Source: Nitrospira sp.
Lineage (GTDB): Bacteria; Nitrospirota; Nitrospiria; Nitrospirales; Nitrospiraceae
NCBI GenBank assembly: GCA_005116945.1
Contig: SWDH01000026.1
Coordinates: 68,197 to 101,018 of the forward strand
Direction of reading: 5' to 3'
Length of the DNA: 32,822 nucleotides
Positions 23,201-32,386 of the stretch are shown piece by piece; positions within the stretch are counted from its first letter, which is position 1, and each line of letters starts with the position of its first letter. The notes below the pieces were generated by a model. The model was not told the origin of the DNA, ran no database searches, and was given only the letters and a program-made list of their open reading frames with translations. The translations under genes and the position numbers were made by a program.

Positions 23201-25863
23201 ATCGTTTTATCTTCAAGATGGCCTGGCGGGAAACCAGGGGAGCCTGGCGGCACTTTCTCTATTTCTTCGCCTGTATCGCGATCGGCGTGGGCGCCTTGGT
23301 CGGAGTCTCGCTCTTTGGCGCGCATATGGAACGCGCCGTCACGAAAGAGGCGCGAGGGCTGTTAGGCGGCGATCTCGAAATTCGCCTGACTCGCCCCCTG
23401 AGTCTGGCTGGTCAAGCGGTGCTGAGCTCGCTGGGAGCGCGCGACATAGTCTTCACCCATGTGAGTGAACTCGTTGCGATGGCCTCGCGTTCAACTCCTG
23501 GGTCATTTATGACCCAAGGGACCCAGATCATCGAACTGAAAGCGGTCGAATCGGCGTATCCCCTGTACGGCACGATTCGGCTCGACTCGACACAGGCGCT
23601 TGACGCTCTGCTTCACCCGGATGAGCGCCGCTGCGGCGGGCGTTCTTGTTTTGGCGCGGTGGTACAGGAGTCGCTGTTGATTCGGATGGGTCTCTCGATC
23701 GGAGAGCGATTGAAGATCGGTCAGGCGATGTTTCTGATCACGGGCGTCGTGCGGACCGAGCCTGATCGAATGGCCAACGCCTTCACCTTGGGCCCACGGG
23801 TGATGATTGCGCAGGAGGGGTTATTAGCTGCTGAGCTGGTCAAACCTGGAAGCCGTGTGCGAGAACGATATCTTGTAAAAACACCTCCCACGATGCCGCT
23901 GGAGCCGCTCCTTTCCGAGTTACGCGACCGATTGGAGGCTGATTCTGCACGAGTCACGAGCTATCGCACAGCCCAGTCCCAATTGAAGCAATTTCTCGAA
24001 CAACTCTCTCGCTATCTCGGGCTGATCGGGCTCACCGCGCTCTTCATCGGCGGACTGGGGGTCGGAACCTCGATTCATGCGTTTTTGCGGGACAAATTGC
24101 GGACGATCGCGACCTTAAAGGCGGTCGGCGCAGATTCGGTCACGGTCGTCTCAACTTACGTGGTCCAAGCGATCTTCCTTGGATCCATCGGAAGCCTGGC
24201 CGGTATCCTGTTGGGAATCGCACTCGAACGAGGGCTCCCTCCGCTCGCAGCGGCCCTCTTCGCTTCAGACATCCTCGATCAACTCGGCGTGTCTTCGGAA
24301 TTATCGCAGTCCTCGATCTGGCCCTTGCTGAAAGGAGCCTTGCTGGGACTCTTGTCGACGTTGCTGTTTACGCTCTGGCCATTGTTGAAGATTCGAGATA
24401 TCCACCCCGGTGCGATTTTCCGTCGCGATGCTGAACAGGCGACCGTCGGGTTGGAGACTGCTGCGTTACGGTGGTGGGCACGATGGGGACTCACCGATGG
24501 ATGGAATGTCGGCACGGCCGGAGTGATCATTTTCGGGCTCTGCGCACTGTCGGTGTGGCAAGCCGGTTCCTGGTCGATCGGCCTCCTGTTTATCGGGGCG
24601 ACATCTCTCGCCATCACGGTCCTCTTCGTCTGTGCGCAGGCGTTCGTGCGAGGGCTGGCCTTGATGCCGTTGCCTCGTGTCTTGAGCCTACGCTATGCCT
24701 TGGGGAATGTCGTGCGACCGGGGAGCCAGGCGACAGGGATCATGGTCGCGATCGGCATCGGCGTGATGGTGATTGTCACGGTGTCGCTGGTGGAACAAGC
24801 GTTGCTCAGCCAAATACAGGATAATCGCCCGGCGGATGCCCCGACGTTTTTCTTCATCGATATTCAACCCGATCAAGCACAGGGATTCGTGTCGCTCATT
24901 GACCGACAAGCCGAGGGAGCACATCCCGAGCTCACGCCGCTAGTGCGTTCGCGTCTCCATGCGATCAATGGGAAGGTCATCAAGTTTGATGAAGCCGGAG
25001 AGAAAGATGAGAAGCGCACGGAGGGAAACGAGGGGCGAGGAAAACAGTGGTATTTCACCCGTGAGTATGTGCTGACCTTTCTCGATCGGCTCCCGAAAGA
25101 CAATACGATCACGAAAGGGGAATGGTGGAAGCCCGGGCAAGTTTTTTCGACACCCCAAGTATCAGTGGAAGAGGACGCGGCCATGCATTTAGGTCTCACG
25201 ATTGGTTCACACGTGGAGTTCGACATACAAGGGGCCACGATATCGGCGGAGGTGAGCAGTATCCGAAAGGTCGAGTGGGGAAATTTTTCGACGAACTTTT
25301 ACATGATTTTGTCCCCGGGCTCGATTGCCGCTGCGCCGTTTACCTATGTGGGGACGGTGCGGGTCTCAGCAGCGAAAGAGGTGCCGTTGCAGCAGGCGGT
25401 CGTTGCCTCATTTCCAAACATCAGCGCTATCCATATCGGTGACGTACTCGATGGGTTTGCGCGTGTGCTCGACCGTCTCTCACTGGCGATCCGGGCCGTT
25501 GCGCTCTTTTGTGTGATGGCCGGCGGGTTGGTCATGGCAGCAGCACTCGCGGCGACACGCTACCGGCGTCTGTATGAATCGGTCATTCTGAAGGCGCTCG
25601 GCGCGACCCGCAGCTTGATTGCGCGGGCCTTTGCCATGGAGTATGTCCTGCTGGGCGCCGTCGCGGGGCTCATCGGATTATCCCTTGGAAGCATCTTGGC
25701 ATGGGCCTTGGTTCGGTATGTGTTCGACCTCCCCTGGAGCATACATCCACAAGTACTCGGCATCGGCCTCTTCCTCACGATATTGCTCACACTGATCGTA
25801 GGGTTTGCCAGCACCTACCGGATTCTTGGCCAGAGGCCGCTGGCCGTGCTCCGGCACGAGTAA
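23197..25863 (+). CDS. FtsX-like ABC transporter permease (YbbP type)
   Basis: This 888-residue protein starts at the GTG at 23197, overlapping the ATPase stop codon. It has an N-terminal helix (WRHFLYFFACIAIGVGALVG), a MacB-type periplasmic region, a first FtsX block (about 265-410: LGLIGLTALFIGGLGVGTSI, LRTIATLKAVGADSV), two middle helices (near 440-490), a second periplasmic part and a second FtsX block (near 765-885) with LKALGATRSLIARAFAMEYV and the end LGQRPLAVLRHE. With YbbA-like ATPases such proteins work in extracting or exporting lipids or lipoproteins; the E. coli substrate is not known. The gene is full length, in contrast to its ATPase partner. Confidence 0.93.
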   Translation: MNRFIFKMAWRETRGAWRHFLYFFACIAIGVGALVGVSLFGAHMERAVTKEARGLLGGDLEIRLTRPLSLAGQAVLSSLGARDIVFTHVSELVAMASRSTPGSFMTQGTQIIELKAVESAYPLYGTIRLDSTQALDALLHPDERRCGGRSCFGAVVQESLLIRMGLSIGERLKIGQAMFLITGVVRTEPDRMANAFTLGPRVMIAQEGLLAAELVKPGSRVRERYLVKTPPTMPLEPLLSELRDRLEADSARVTSYRTAQSQLKQFLEQLSRYLGLIGLTALFIGGLGVGTSIHAFLRDKLRTIATLKAVGADSVTVVSTYVVQAIFLGSIGSLAGILLGIALERGLPPLAAALFASDILDQLGVSSELSQSSIWPLLKGALLGLLSTLLFTLWPLLKIRDIHPGAIFRRDAEQATVGLETAALRWWARWGLTDGWNVGTAGVIIFGLCALSVWQAGSWSIGLLFIGATSLAITVLFVCAQAFVRGLALMPLPRVLSLRYALGNVVRPGSQATGIMVAIGIGVMVIVTVSLVEQALLSQIQDNRPADAPTFFFIDIQPDQAQGFVSLIDRQAEGAHPELTPLVRSRLHAINGKVIKFDEAGEKDEKRTEGNEGRGKQWYFTREYVLTFLDRLPKDNTITKGEWWKPGQVFSTPQVSVEEDAAMHLGLTIGSHVEFDIQGATISAEVSSIRKVEWGNFSTNFYMILSPGSIAAAPFTYVGTVRVSAAKEVPLQQAVVASFPNISAIHIGDVLDGFARVLDRLSLAIRAVALFCVMAGGLVMAAALAATRYRRLYESVILKALGATRSLIARAFAMEYVLLGAVAGLIGLSLGSILAWALVRYVFDLPWSIHPQVLGIGLFLTILLTLIVGFASTYRILGQRPLAVLRHE

Positions 25864-26125
25864 AAGAGGCCAGAATAAATTGTCTCAATATTTCCCATAA
25901 GCAACCCTTGCAATAAGGTCCATCCCCGTTTACATAAGGAACATCAACTCCACACCGCCGCCAGCGCCGGAGGGCAGATGTTGCCACAATCACCAAAACG
26001 GCTTGCGACACCAACCGTTTTGCAATTCCGCTGCTTTCGATATTCCGACGACTGACGTTGAAGCCCTCGAAAGGCATGCGGCAAGCCTCATCTACCTCGA
26101 TGAATGTGGGAAACGGCACATTGAC
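25864..26125. other. intergenic sequence upstream of the MBL lipoprotein gene
   Basis: The 262-bp gap holds an in-frame open stretch upstream of the MBL gene, without a ribosome site. I see no clear promoter, hairpin or repeat. Confidence 0.3.
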
Positions 26126-27208
26126 GTGAAACGATGGATACTCATAGCCCCGGTGCTGGTGTGCCTCTGTCTTGCAGGCTGCTTTGAAAGGATCGTTGCG
26201 CCCAAGGACGTATTCGGCAGCATCAAGCAGGGAGAAACCTACAGTCCGGCTTCGAACATGATTGATAACTGGTATGCGGTCGAAGCGATCGATGCCCGGA
26301 CCTTTGCCATCAACGAGCCGAAATCTTCCCAGTACAACACGTCCTATCTGATCGCCGGGGATGAGCGGGCCATCATGTTCGATGCGGGCAGCGGCGAACG
26401 GCCGGCCGGCTCCCAATCTATGCGCGAGGTCGCGGAACGTTACACAGACAAGCCGATTACGCTTATCCTGTCGCACTTTCACTACGACCATATTTATGAC
26501 GCCGCAAAATTTGACGGCGTCACCCTCATCGACCGTCCGGAAATCCGCGCCAATATCAGAGGCGATGCTTACACCATCAGCGCGTTGGAATCGGTTGACA
26601 AGGAGATGCCTCCGCTCAAGGTGGCCGGTCTCATCGCCGATGGCGATGTCATCGAGCTTGGGGGCCGCAAACTCGACGTGCTCAACTTACCCGGGCATAC
26701 CACGGAGTCGGTAGTCCTGATCGACCGGCTCGGCAATCAGGTCTTCACCGGTGATTTCGTCTACCAGCATCTGGGCGGCATCATCGCCTTTGCGCCAGCA
26801 TCCAATCTTACGGCTTACAAGGCAAACAGCGCCAGGCTGTTGCGACTCACCAACGCCGAGACGCAGTTTTTCGGCGCGCACGGAGTTCCGCACTTCGGTC
26901 GCGACTGGTTGACGCTGCTGGACAGGGAACTCGGCAAGATCGTCACAGGCGAAGCGAATTACCGATATGTGGCACACTATCTGGCCCCTGGCATCCCGTG
27001 GCGTGTACAGCAGAATGGCGACATGTACATCTACACCACGCCCCTGGTCGATCCGCCACTATTCTGGTCCAAATGGATGCTGCTGGTACTGGCGGGTGTG
27101 AGCACGCTGTCGCTGTATCTGTTCTATCGGGTTGTCCGCCTGCCCTTCATTCCTCCCGGGAGCAAACACGACGTGACACATCCGGGGCGTGAGCCGTACG
27201 GGCCGTGA
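26126..27208 (+). CDS. metallo-beta-lactamase-fold hydrolase, lipoprotein with C-terminal membrane helix
   Basis: This 360-residue protein starts at a GTG (26126), where a lipoprotein signal begins (KRWILIAPVLVCLCLAGC, lipid Cys at 19); an open frame upstream to 26003 lacks a signal and ribosome site. The MBL fold has HFHYDH (H117, H119, D121, H122), LPGHTTES (H191), TGDFVYQH (D210) and GAHG, a full set of metal ligands. A helix near 331-348 (WMLLVLAGVSTLSLYLFY) lies before a basic tail. Substrates of this MBL subgroup vary (lactones, esters, glyoxalase II-type thioesters), so none is given. Having both an N-terminal lipobox and a C-terminal helix is unusual. Confidence 0.87.
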   Translation: MKRWILIAPVLVCLCLAGCFERIVAPKDVFGSIKQGETYSPASNMIDNWYAVEAIDARTFAINEPKSSQYNTSYLIAGDERAIMFDAGSGERPAGSQSMREVAERYTDKPITLILSHFHYDHIYDAAKFDGVTLIDRPEIRANIRGDAYTISALESVDKEMPPLKVAGLIADGDVIELGGRKLDVLNLPGHTTESVVLIDRLGNQVFTGDFVYQHLGGIIAFAPASNLTAYKANSARLLRLTNAETQFFGAHGVPHFGRDWLTLLDRELGKIVTGEANYRYVAHYLAPGIPWRVQQNGDMYIYTTPLVDPPLFWSKWMLLVLAGVSTLSLYLFYRVVRLPFIPPGSKHDVTHPGREPYGP

Positions 27209-27285
27209 ATGATGGCATCGAAGCCCGGGAGTTGAAGCCAATCAGCTTGCTTGCTGAGAACACTGACTGAGGGTCGAATCGACGG

Positions 27286-27780
27286 TCAGATGGCGGGATC
27301 GGGAAGACGCAAGGCTAGAATTCGGCTGAGGCGCCGTTCCTCTGAGCGGAGGAGACTCGAAAACCGAAGCCCGATCCCTTCGGCGCAACGGGAACGCACA
27401 ATGGCGCCGTCAATCATGATGGGATCATCGTATTCAGCTGGATGGAACTCCAGCATCACCTGACATCCCATCGGAATGCGCTGGGTGGTGCGCACGCGGC
27501 ACCCCCGGAGCGACAAATTTGACAGCATCCCTTCGACCACGATGCGCTGGCTGGGATCATAAATCGGGCGAACCGCAGCGGGATATTGAACGGGGACTCG
27601 GTCATAGTTGCGGCGAGGATTGGTTTTGATTCTACCGAGGAAGGTGGTAAAGCGGTGCGCACAGAGCTGACAGCGAAAGGGATAGATGGTCAAGGTGCCG
27701 AGAAGCCGATCAGCCATCCTATTGCGTGGAGCGAGTTTTGTCTTCAGCGTCCCACATTTCGGGCAAGGGCAGGTGCGCAT
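27286..27780 (-). CDS. PilZ-domain protein with N-terminal zinc ribbon
   Basis: This 164-residue protein has four cysteines in ribbon spacing at the N-terminus (CPKC at 6-9 and CQLC at 37-40, plus C4), then a PilZ domain (about 55-160) with the c-di-GMP-binding RRNYDR (R57, R61) and NLSLRG (N88, S90, G93). PilZ proteins sense cyclic di-GMP and adjust motility, polysaccharide or secretion. The zinc ribbon may mediate protein or nucleic acid contact. It stands alone, converging on the MBL gene, and no diguanylate cyclase is near. The start is the ATG at 27780; the region upstream is free. Confidence 0.88.
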   Translation of the reverse strand: MRTCPCPKCGTLKTKLAPRNRMADRLLGTLTIYPFRCQLCAHRFTTFLGRIKTNPRRNYDRVPVQYPAAVRPIYDPSQRIVVEGMLSNLSLRGCRVRTTQRIPMGCQVMLEFHPAEYDDPIMIDGAIVRSRCAEGIGLRFSSLLRSEERRLSRILALRLPDPAI

Positions 27781-27880
27781 AGTCGGTTATCACCCTTCTT
27801 CTGAATCGTTCTGGAACCCCATCCTACAAATTCACCAAATCGAACGGCAACCCCCCTTTCGAGAGTCTTCCTGGCGCACA

Positions 27881-29074
27881 TCAATTGGGAACGAACTTGA
27901 ACAGGCCGCCTCCTTGGGTCATGACGTAGAGTTCGCCCGCAGCATCTTCACCGAAGCTCGTGACAGAACTGCCCGACGGACTGAGTAAAGGCCATTCTTT
28001 CTGCTCTGTGGCTTGACCATTCTGATAGCGAAAACTCCTCACAAACCCGGCGCAAAAATCTGCATAAAAATAGGTACCGCTCAATACTGGTACGGCAGCT
28101 CCTCTATACACATAGCCGCCCGTCACCGAACAGGCTCCGCCGAGGTGGGGATAATCGAGCGCCGGCAACGTCAGGCTTCCTGAATTGCAGTTGCTTGACG
28201 GATTGAAACAGAGGAACCCCTCCATCAATCGCCAGCCATAATTGAGCGCCCGTCCTGCATTGGGGGCAAGGGAAACATTGATTTCTTCACGCGCGCCCTC
28301 TCCGACGTCTCCGATGTACAGATCGCCCGTCACCCTGTCGAACGAAAACCGCCAGGGGTTTCTGAGACCGAGGCTCCACACCTGCTGCGCATCCCCCCCG
28401 AACACAAAGAATGGATTAGTGTTATTGCATGGCCCCCCCGTGTCCGGATGTATTCGAAGAATCTTGCCGAGTCGCGTCCCAATCGTTTGTCCGTTGTTAT
28501 TGGGATCGCCTTCTCCGCCGCCATCGCCGACACCCGCGTACAAACAACCATCAGCCCCAAAGGCCAGCATCCCGCCATTGTGATTAGAGAAGTTAGGATG
28601 CGCCACGGTGAGAAGCGGCGTACCAGCAGAATCTGCGAGATTCGGATCCGTGAGATTCCTGAGATAGCGGGCGATCACAATGTTGCCGGCGAGGTTTGTG
28701 TAAAACACATAGAACCGTCGATTGGCAGCGTATTGGGGGTCAAACGCCATCCCGAGCAACCCTCGTTCCCCGCCTTTTGACAGGAGGCCGCTGATATTCA
28801 GGAATGGTGTCGCGAGCAACGAACTAGTTGTCACATTGAAAATTCGAATCAGTCCGCCCTGCTCAACAATGAAGAGACGGCCGGTGTCATTGGGCGGTGC
28901 GGTCATGAAGACCGGTGAACTGAGACTCGTACTGATCGTTTGAAGCCGCAGATCGTTCGATTGTAGTAGTGGTGGCAGGGAGTCTTGGTTCGATTCGTTG
29001 TCGGAGCAGCCGCTCACGTATCCAGTACTAACAAGTACCAAACACACCATCAATAGGCGCCGAATCTGTATCAT
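27881..29074 (-). CDS. PQQ-dependent sugar dehydrogenase family lipoprotein (GSDH/HHIP-like beta-propeller)
   Basis: This 397-residue protein has a lipoprotein signal (LLMVCLVLVSTGYVSGC, lipid Cys about 23). The mature part matches the soluble glucose dehydrogenase propeller: SLSSPVFMTAPPNDTGRLFI, GGERGLLGMAFDPQY, NFSNHNGGMLAFGADGCLYA, VGDGGGEGDPNNNGQ, TRLGKILRIHPD, GLRNPWRFSFDRVTGDLYIG and DVGEGAREEINV. The HNGG and GLRNPWR strands carry the His and Arg of the PQQ site in characterised enzymes. It likely oxidises sugars or sugar-like aldoses at the outer face of the periplasm. No PQQ synthesis genes are in the window. It is monocistronic. Confidence 0.9.
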   Translation of the reverse strand: MIQIRRLLMVCLVLVSTGYVSGCSDNESNQDSLPPLLQSNDLRLQTISTSLSSPVFMTAPPNDTGRLFIVEQGGLIRIFNVTTSSLLATPFLNISGLLSKGGERGLLGMAFDPQYAANRRFYVFYTNLAGNIVIARYLRNLTDPNLADSAGTPLLTVAHPNFSNHNGGMLAFGADGCLYAGVGDGGGEGDPNNNGQTIGTRLGKILRIHPDTGGPCNNTNPFFVFGGDAQQVWSLGLRNPWRFSFDRVTGDLYIGDVGEGAREEINVSLAPNAGRALNYGWRLMEGFLCFNPSSNCNSGSLTLPALDYPHLGGACSVTGGYVYRGAAVPVLSGTYFYADFCAGFVRSFRYQNGQATEQKEWPLLSPSGSSVTSFGEDAAGELYVMTQGGGLFKFVPN

Positions 29075-29215
29075 CAGCTACCTCACGTGATGCCAGGATG
29101 TGCGCCTTCAGCCTACTATAGACTGCCGAATAGCTTCAAATCGCTCCTCTGCGTGGATACGCATACCTGGCCCCTTCACCATTGCTCACGAACTTCTCCC
29201 TCTCCAAATAACGGT

Positions 29216-30058
29216 CTATCGATACCTATCCAGGTATACATGTAACGCGCGGATATCCCGCTCTTTGACCGTGACAGAAATTCGCAACTGTTCCAAATAC
29301 TGATCGAGCGTTTTGCCGCCAAGGTCGATCTTGCGCGTCATGAAAAAGTCCCGCACGTCTCGTTCGAGTTCAGGCGTGGCAAGACTGACGATCCCGCCGC
29401 ACATGCGTCGCAGCCCTTGTTTGGGGAATATGCGGTCCATCTTCTCCCAATTCGTTTTCAGAAATGTCCACGCGAGTTCTCTCCCATCCACATTGCCTAA
29501 CATGGCGCTGACGAGAAACGGCGCGTCTTGCGAGCGGATTTCCCCACTGATGGTTCGCGCAAGCGTGCGTTCGACCAATGCCTTGGGCTGAAAGGCCGCG
29601 AGCGAAAAGAGATAGCGCCGTTCTTCTTGCGGTGTCACCGCAGTGCGGAATCGTTCGTCAAATTCTTCATACCTGGCGGCGTCACCCGTATGCGCGAGAA
29701 TCGAGACGAGCGCGGGGACAATATTGGGGTCAACGGCTTTCGCGTCGTTGCGGTACGCCCGGTACAGCTCGGCTGCGCGTTGTTGAACGGCTGGATCGTT
29801 GCCGAGTTTCCCTTGTGCGCCGATCAATTCACCCCGCAGCTGTTTCGTCAATTCGCTCTCACCACGTTGAGGAACCCACCCCAAGTCCGCAACTGCCGGA
29901 CCAATTCGACTACGCACAAAGGCTTCGAGCGCCGGTCGGTCCGCCACGGTGATAATCCGGTTCAGAAAGGAGAACGATTCGAGTAACAAGGCCCAGACAT
30001 TCTTGTCCCGCTCCTCGGTGAAACGAGCCGTCAGGTCAAGATAGTCTGCGAGGGGCAT
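29216..30058 (-). pseudogene. 3' part of a broken M1 aminopeptidase (ERAP1-C-like helical domain)
   Basis: From the in-frame ATG at 30058 the 280 residues (MPLADYLDLTARFTEERDKN onward) match the C-terminal helical domain of M1 aminopeptidases, ending LRISVTVKERDIRALHVYLD. Upstream, in the same frame, the usual lead-in NDAWATTVAGL is still readable from about 30091 before a TGA at 30103, so the frame did not start here. About 90-100 residues that link the catalytic half to this domain are missing and the frame is shifted. It might be translated as a separate chain, but without a ribosome site, so it is better called part of a pseudogene. Confidence 0.82.
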
Positions 30059-31688
30059 GAGGCCTGCGACGGTGGTCGCCCAGGCGTCGTTGGGCTTCGT
30101 TCAAGTAGTTGAATCGTTGTTGCGTGATGGTCAGTTCTGAAGCCGCGCTCACGTTGGCGGTCACGAGCGGGAATCCGGGCTGGAAAATCCAGCCGTCCAT
30201 GAGTTCAGGCACCGGCTGTTTCGCAACCTTCCCCAGTGAAACCCAAAGATCGCTCGTGTCTGCGTTCCCATAGGCATGCGCATGCAAGTAGTCGCGGACC
30301 CCGTCTCGGAACAGGGTCGAGCCGATGTGCTGTTCCAGCATTCGGAGTACCGATGCGCCCTTTTGATAGGTCAGCACGTCGAACATCGCGTCGGCATCCT
30401 TAGGAGCCTGCACCGGATATTCGATCGGTCTGGTGCTATGCAGTCCGTCGACTACAAACGCGGCCGCTCGCTCGACGCCGAAGCTGTCCCATCGTTTCCA
30501 CTCGGGTTTCCAGGCATCGACGGCCAGCATTTCCATGAACGTGGCAAAGGCTTCGTTCAGCCAGAGCCCGTTCCACCAAGTCATGGTCACTAAATCACCG
30601 AACCACATATGCGCATTTTCATGCGCAACCACATCGGCCACGCGTGCGAGGTCACTGTGCGTCGCACCCTGCCGATCGACCAACAGAGCTGTTTCACGAT
30701 AGGTAATGGCACCAAGGTTTTCCATGGCACCGGAGGCAAAGTCAGGAATCGCGAGCAGGTCCAGCTTGTCCCCGGGATACGGGATTCCATAGTAGCTCTC
30801 AAAAAATGAGAGTGACGCCGCCGCAATGTCTTGACCAAATTTGGTTAGATGCTTCTTCCCGGGAACGGCCCATAGGCGAAGTGGCGTCTGGCCGATCATC
30901 ACGGGTTCGGTCGGCTCGATTCGGCCCACGATGAATGCGACCAGGTAGGTCGACATCTTGATCGTATCGGCGAAACGGACGACCTTCTTCCCCGCAGCCA
31001 GCGTTTCAGTTACGACCGAGCTGTTGGACACTGCGGTGAGCATAGGATCGATGACCAATGTCGTGGCAAAGACGGCTTTAAAATCCGGTTCATCCCAGCA
31101 AGGGAACGCCCGACGAGCATCGGTGGCTTCGAACTGTGTCGCGGCCAGGCTATGAGTCGTCCCGCGCTCGTCTTTGTACGTGCTCCGGTAGAAACCTCGG
31201 AGCTTGTCGTTAAGCGTCCCTCGGAATGTCAGCGCGAGCTTCCAGGTGCCGGGCATGAGAGGCCTGGAGAATGTGAAGGTGCAGCGTTCGAGCGATGCAT
31301 CTAGTGCAATCATGGCCTGCACTATTGAGCCAGAATCTCCCTCGATCTGAGCCGAGACGATGTCAAGTTCGATCGCGTTGAGAACGATAGCGGTCGTTGA
31401 TTGATGAATCGTGAGAGTGATTGTCTCTTGTCCAGAAAATGTTGCGCCCGGCAGGTCCGGCTCCAATCGCAAGTCATAGCGGATTGGGACCACATGTCTC
31501 GGAAGCCGATAGGGACCGAGTGTGCCTGGGAAAGAGTCCTGGTTCATGTCCTCACCTTTCGATTGATCGGTCGTGGTGTGTGTTGAGGGGGTCCTGAGGC
31601 ACGAGCTGAAGAGAGGCGCCAGTGGAAGGGCTAAGAAGAGTCGGGCATGCGTCGTGAGAGCCTGCAGGGTTTCCCGTCTGCTAATCAT
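30036..31688 (-). pseudogene. 5' part of a broken M1 aminopeptidase (catalytic half)
   Basis: The frame from ATG 31688 overlaps the rpiA stop codon (ATGA) and starts with a Tat-like SRRETLQAL leader and a Cys near 30; an ATG at 31547 with AAGGTGAGG would give a cytoplasmic form. Catalytic motifs are complete: SGAMENLGAITYRE, then HENAH (356-360), 18 residues, Glu 379 in NEAF, and DVLTYQKGASVLRMLE. After QQRFNYL the frame leaves the family (RRLGDHRRRPHAPRRLS) and stops at 30036. Junction near 30086-30108. The two halves are therefore the remains of one gene with an internal deletion of roughly 270-300 bp and a frameshift. Catalytic residues alone could still fold, but activity is doubtful. Confidence 0.85.
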
Positions 31689-32386
31689 GTCTTCGTTGCA
31701 GGGTACGACTCGACTCCATTCGCGGTACCCACGATGAGCAAGTCTGTTCGTCCGACAAAGAGGCCGGTCTCCACCACTCCAGGAATGAGGCTCAATGCCA
31801 TCTCGAGTTCTCGCGGATGGTCGATCCGTGGGAGATGAACATCCAATATCACATGACCTGCTTCCGTAGTGAATGGTACTCCGTTCCGTTCCCTGAGGAC
31901 CACAGCGCTCTTTGTAAGAAAGTGGATTTCTCGGGCTGTACTGCCCCAACCGAACGGGATCACCTCGATGGGAAGCGGGAACGATCCCCCGAGCACTGGG
32001 ACTCGCTTCGCGTGGTCGACCACAACGATGAACTGCTTGGCCGACGCCGCAACAATCTTTTCTTTCAAGAGGGCACCACCGCCACCCTTAATGAGATTGA
32101 AGTGAGGGTCGACCTGGTCTGCCCCATCGATCGCGACATCGATGACCCAGGTATGGTCGGTATCGATGAGCGCGATTCCTTGTTGCCGGGCGAGCGCAGC
32201 CGTTTCGTTCGACGTGGGCACTCCACGAAGTCTCATGCCCGCGCGGACTTTTTCCCCCAGTGCGAGGACCATGTGTTTTGCCGTTGAGCCGGTTCCAAGA
32301 CCCACGACCATCCCGTCACGCACGAGTTCGACCGCTTTGAGCGCAGCGGCTTTCTTCAAGCTGTCAAGATCCTGGCTGCTCATCAC
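31685..32386 (-). CDS. rpiA: ribose-5-phosphate isomerase A
   Basis: This 232-233 residue enzyme interconverts ribose 5-phosphate and ribulose 5-phosphate in the pentose phosphate/Calvin routes. Motifs: VVGLGTGSTAKHMV, PTSNETAALARQQGI, DVAIDGADQVDPHFNLIKGG, GGALLKEKIVAASAK and a Lys in VVVDHAKRV, with EVIPFGWGSTAREIHFL. Starts: GTG at 32386 or ATG at 32383; the latter touches the glucokinase stop (TGATG), implying coupling. It is followed with a 4-bp overlap by the broken aminopeptidase, so glk-rpiA-aminopeptidase formed one operon. All active-site residues I recognise (Asp, Glu, Lys) are present. Confidence 0.97.
   Translation of the reverse strand: MMSSQDLDSLKKAAALKAVELVRDGMVVGLGTGSTAKHMVLALGEKVRAGMRLRGVPTSNETAALARQQGIALIDTDHTWVIDVAIDGADQVDPHFNLIKGGGGALLKEKIVAASAKQFIVVVDHAKRVPVLGGSFPLPIEVIPFGWGSTAREIHFLTKSAVVLRERNGVPFTTEAGHVILDVHLPRIDHPRELEMALSLIPGVVETGLFVGRTDLLIVGTANGVESYPATKT

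Noticed and set aside
27267-27289. Imperfect inverted repeat in the convergent gap between the MBL and PilZ genes
   Set aside because: Two mismatches, almost no loop and no T-run; too weak to call a terminator, and not related to the 205-bp element.
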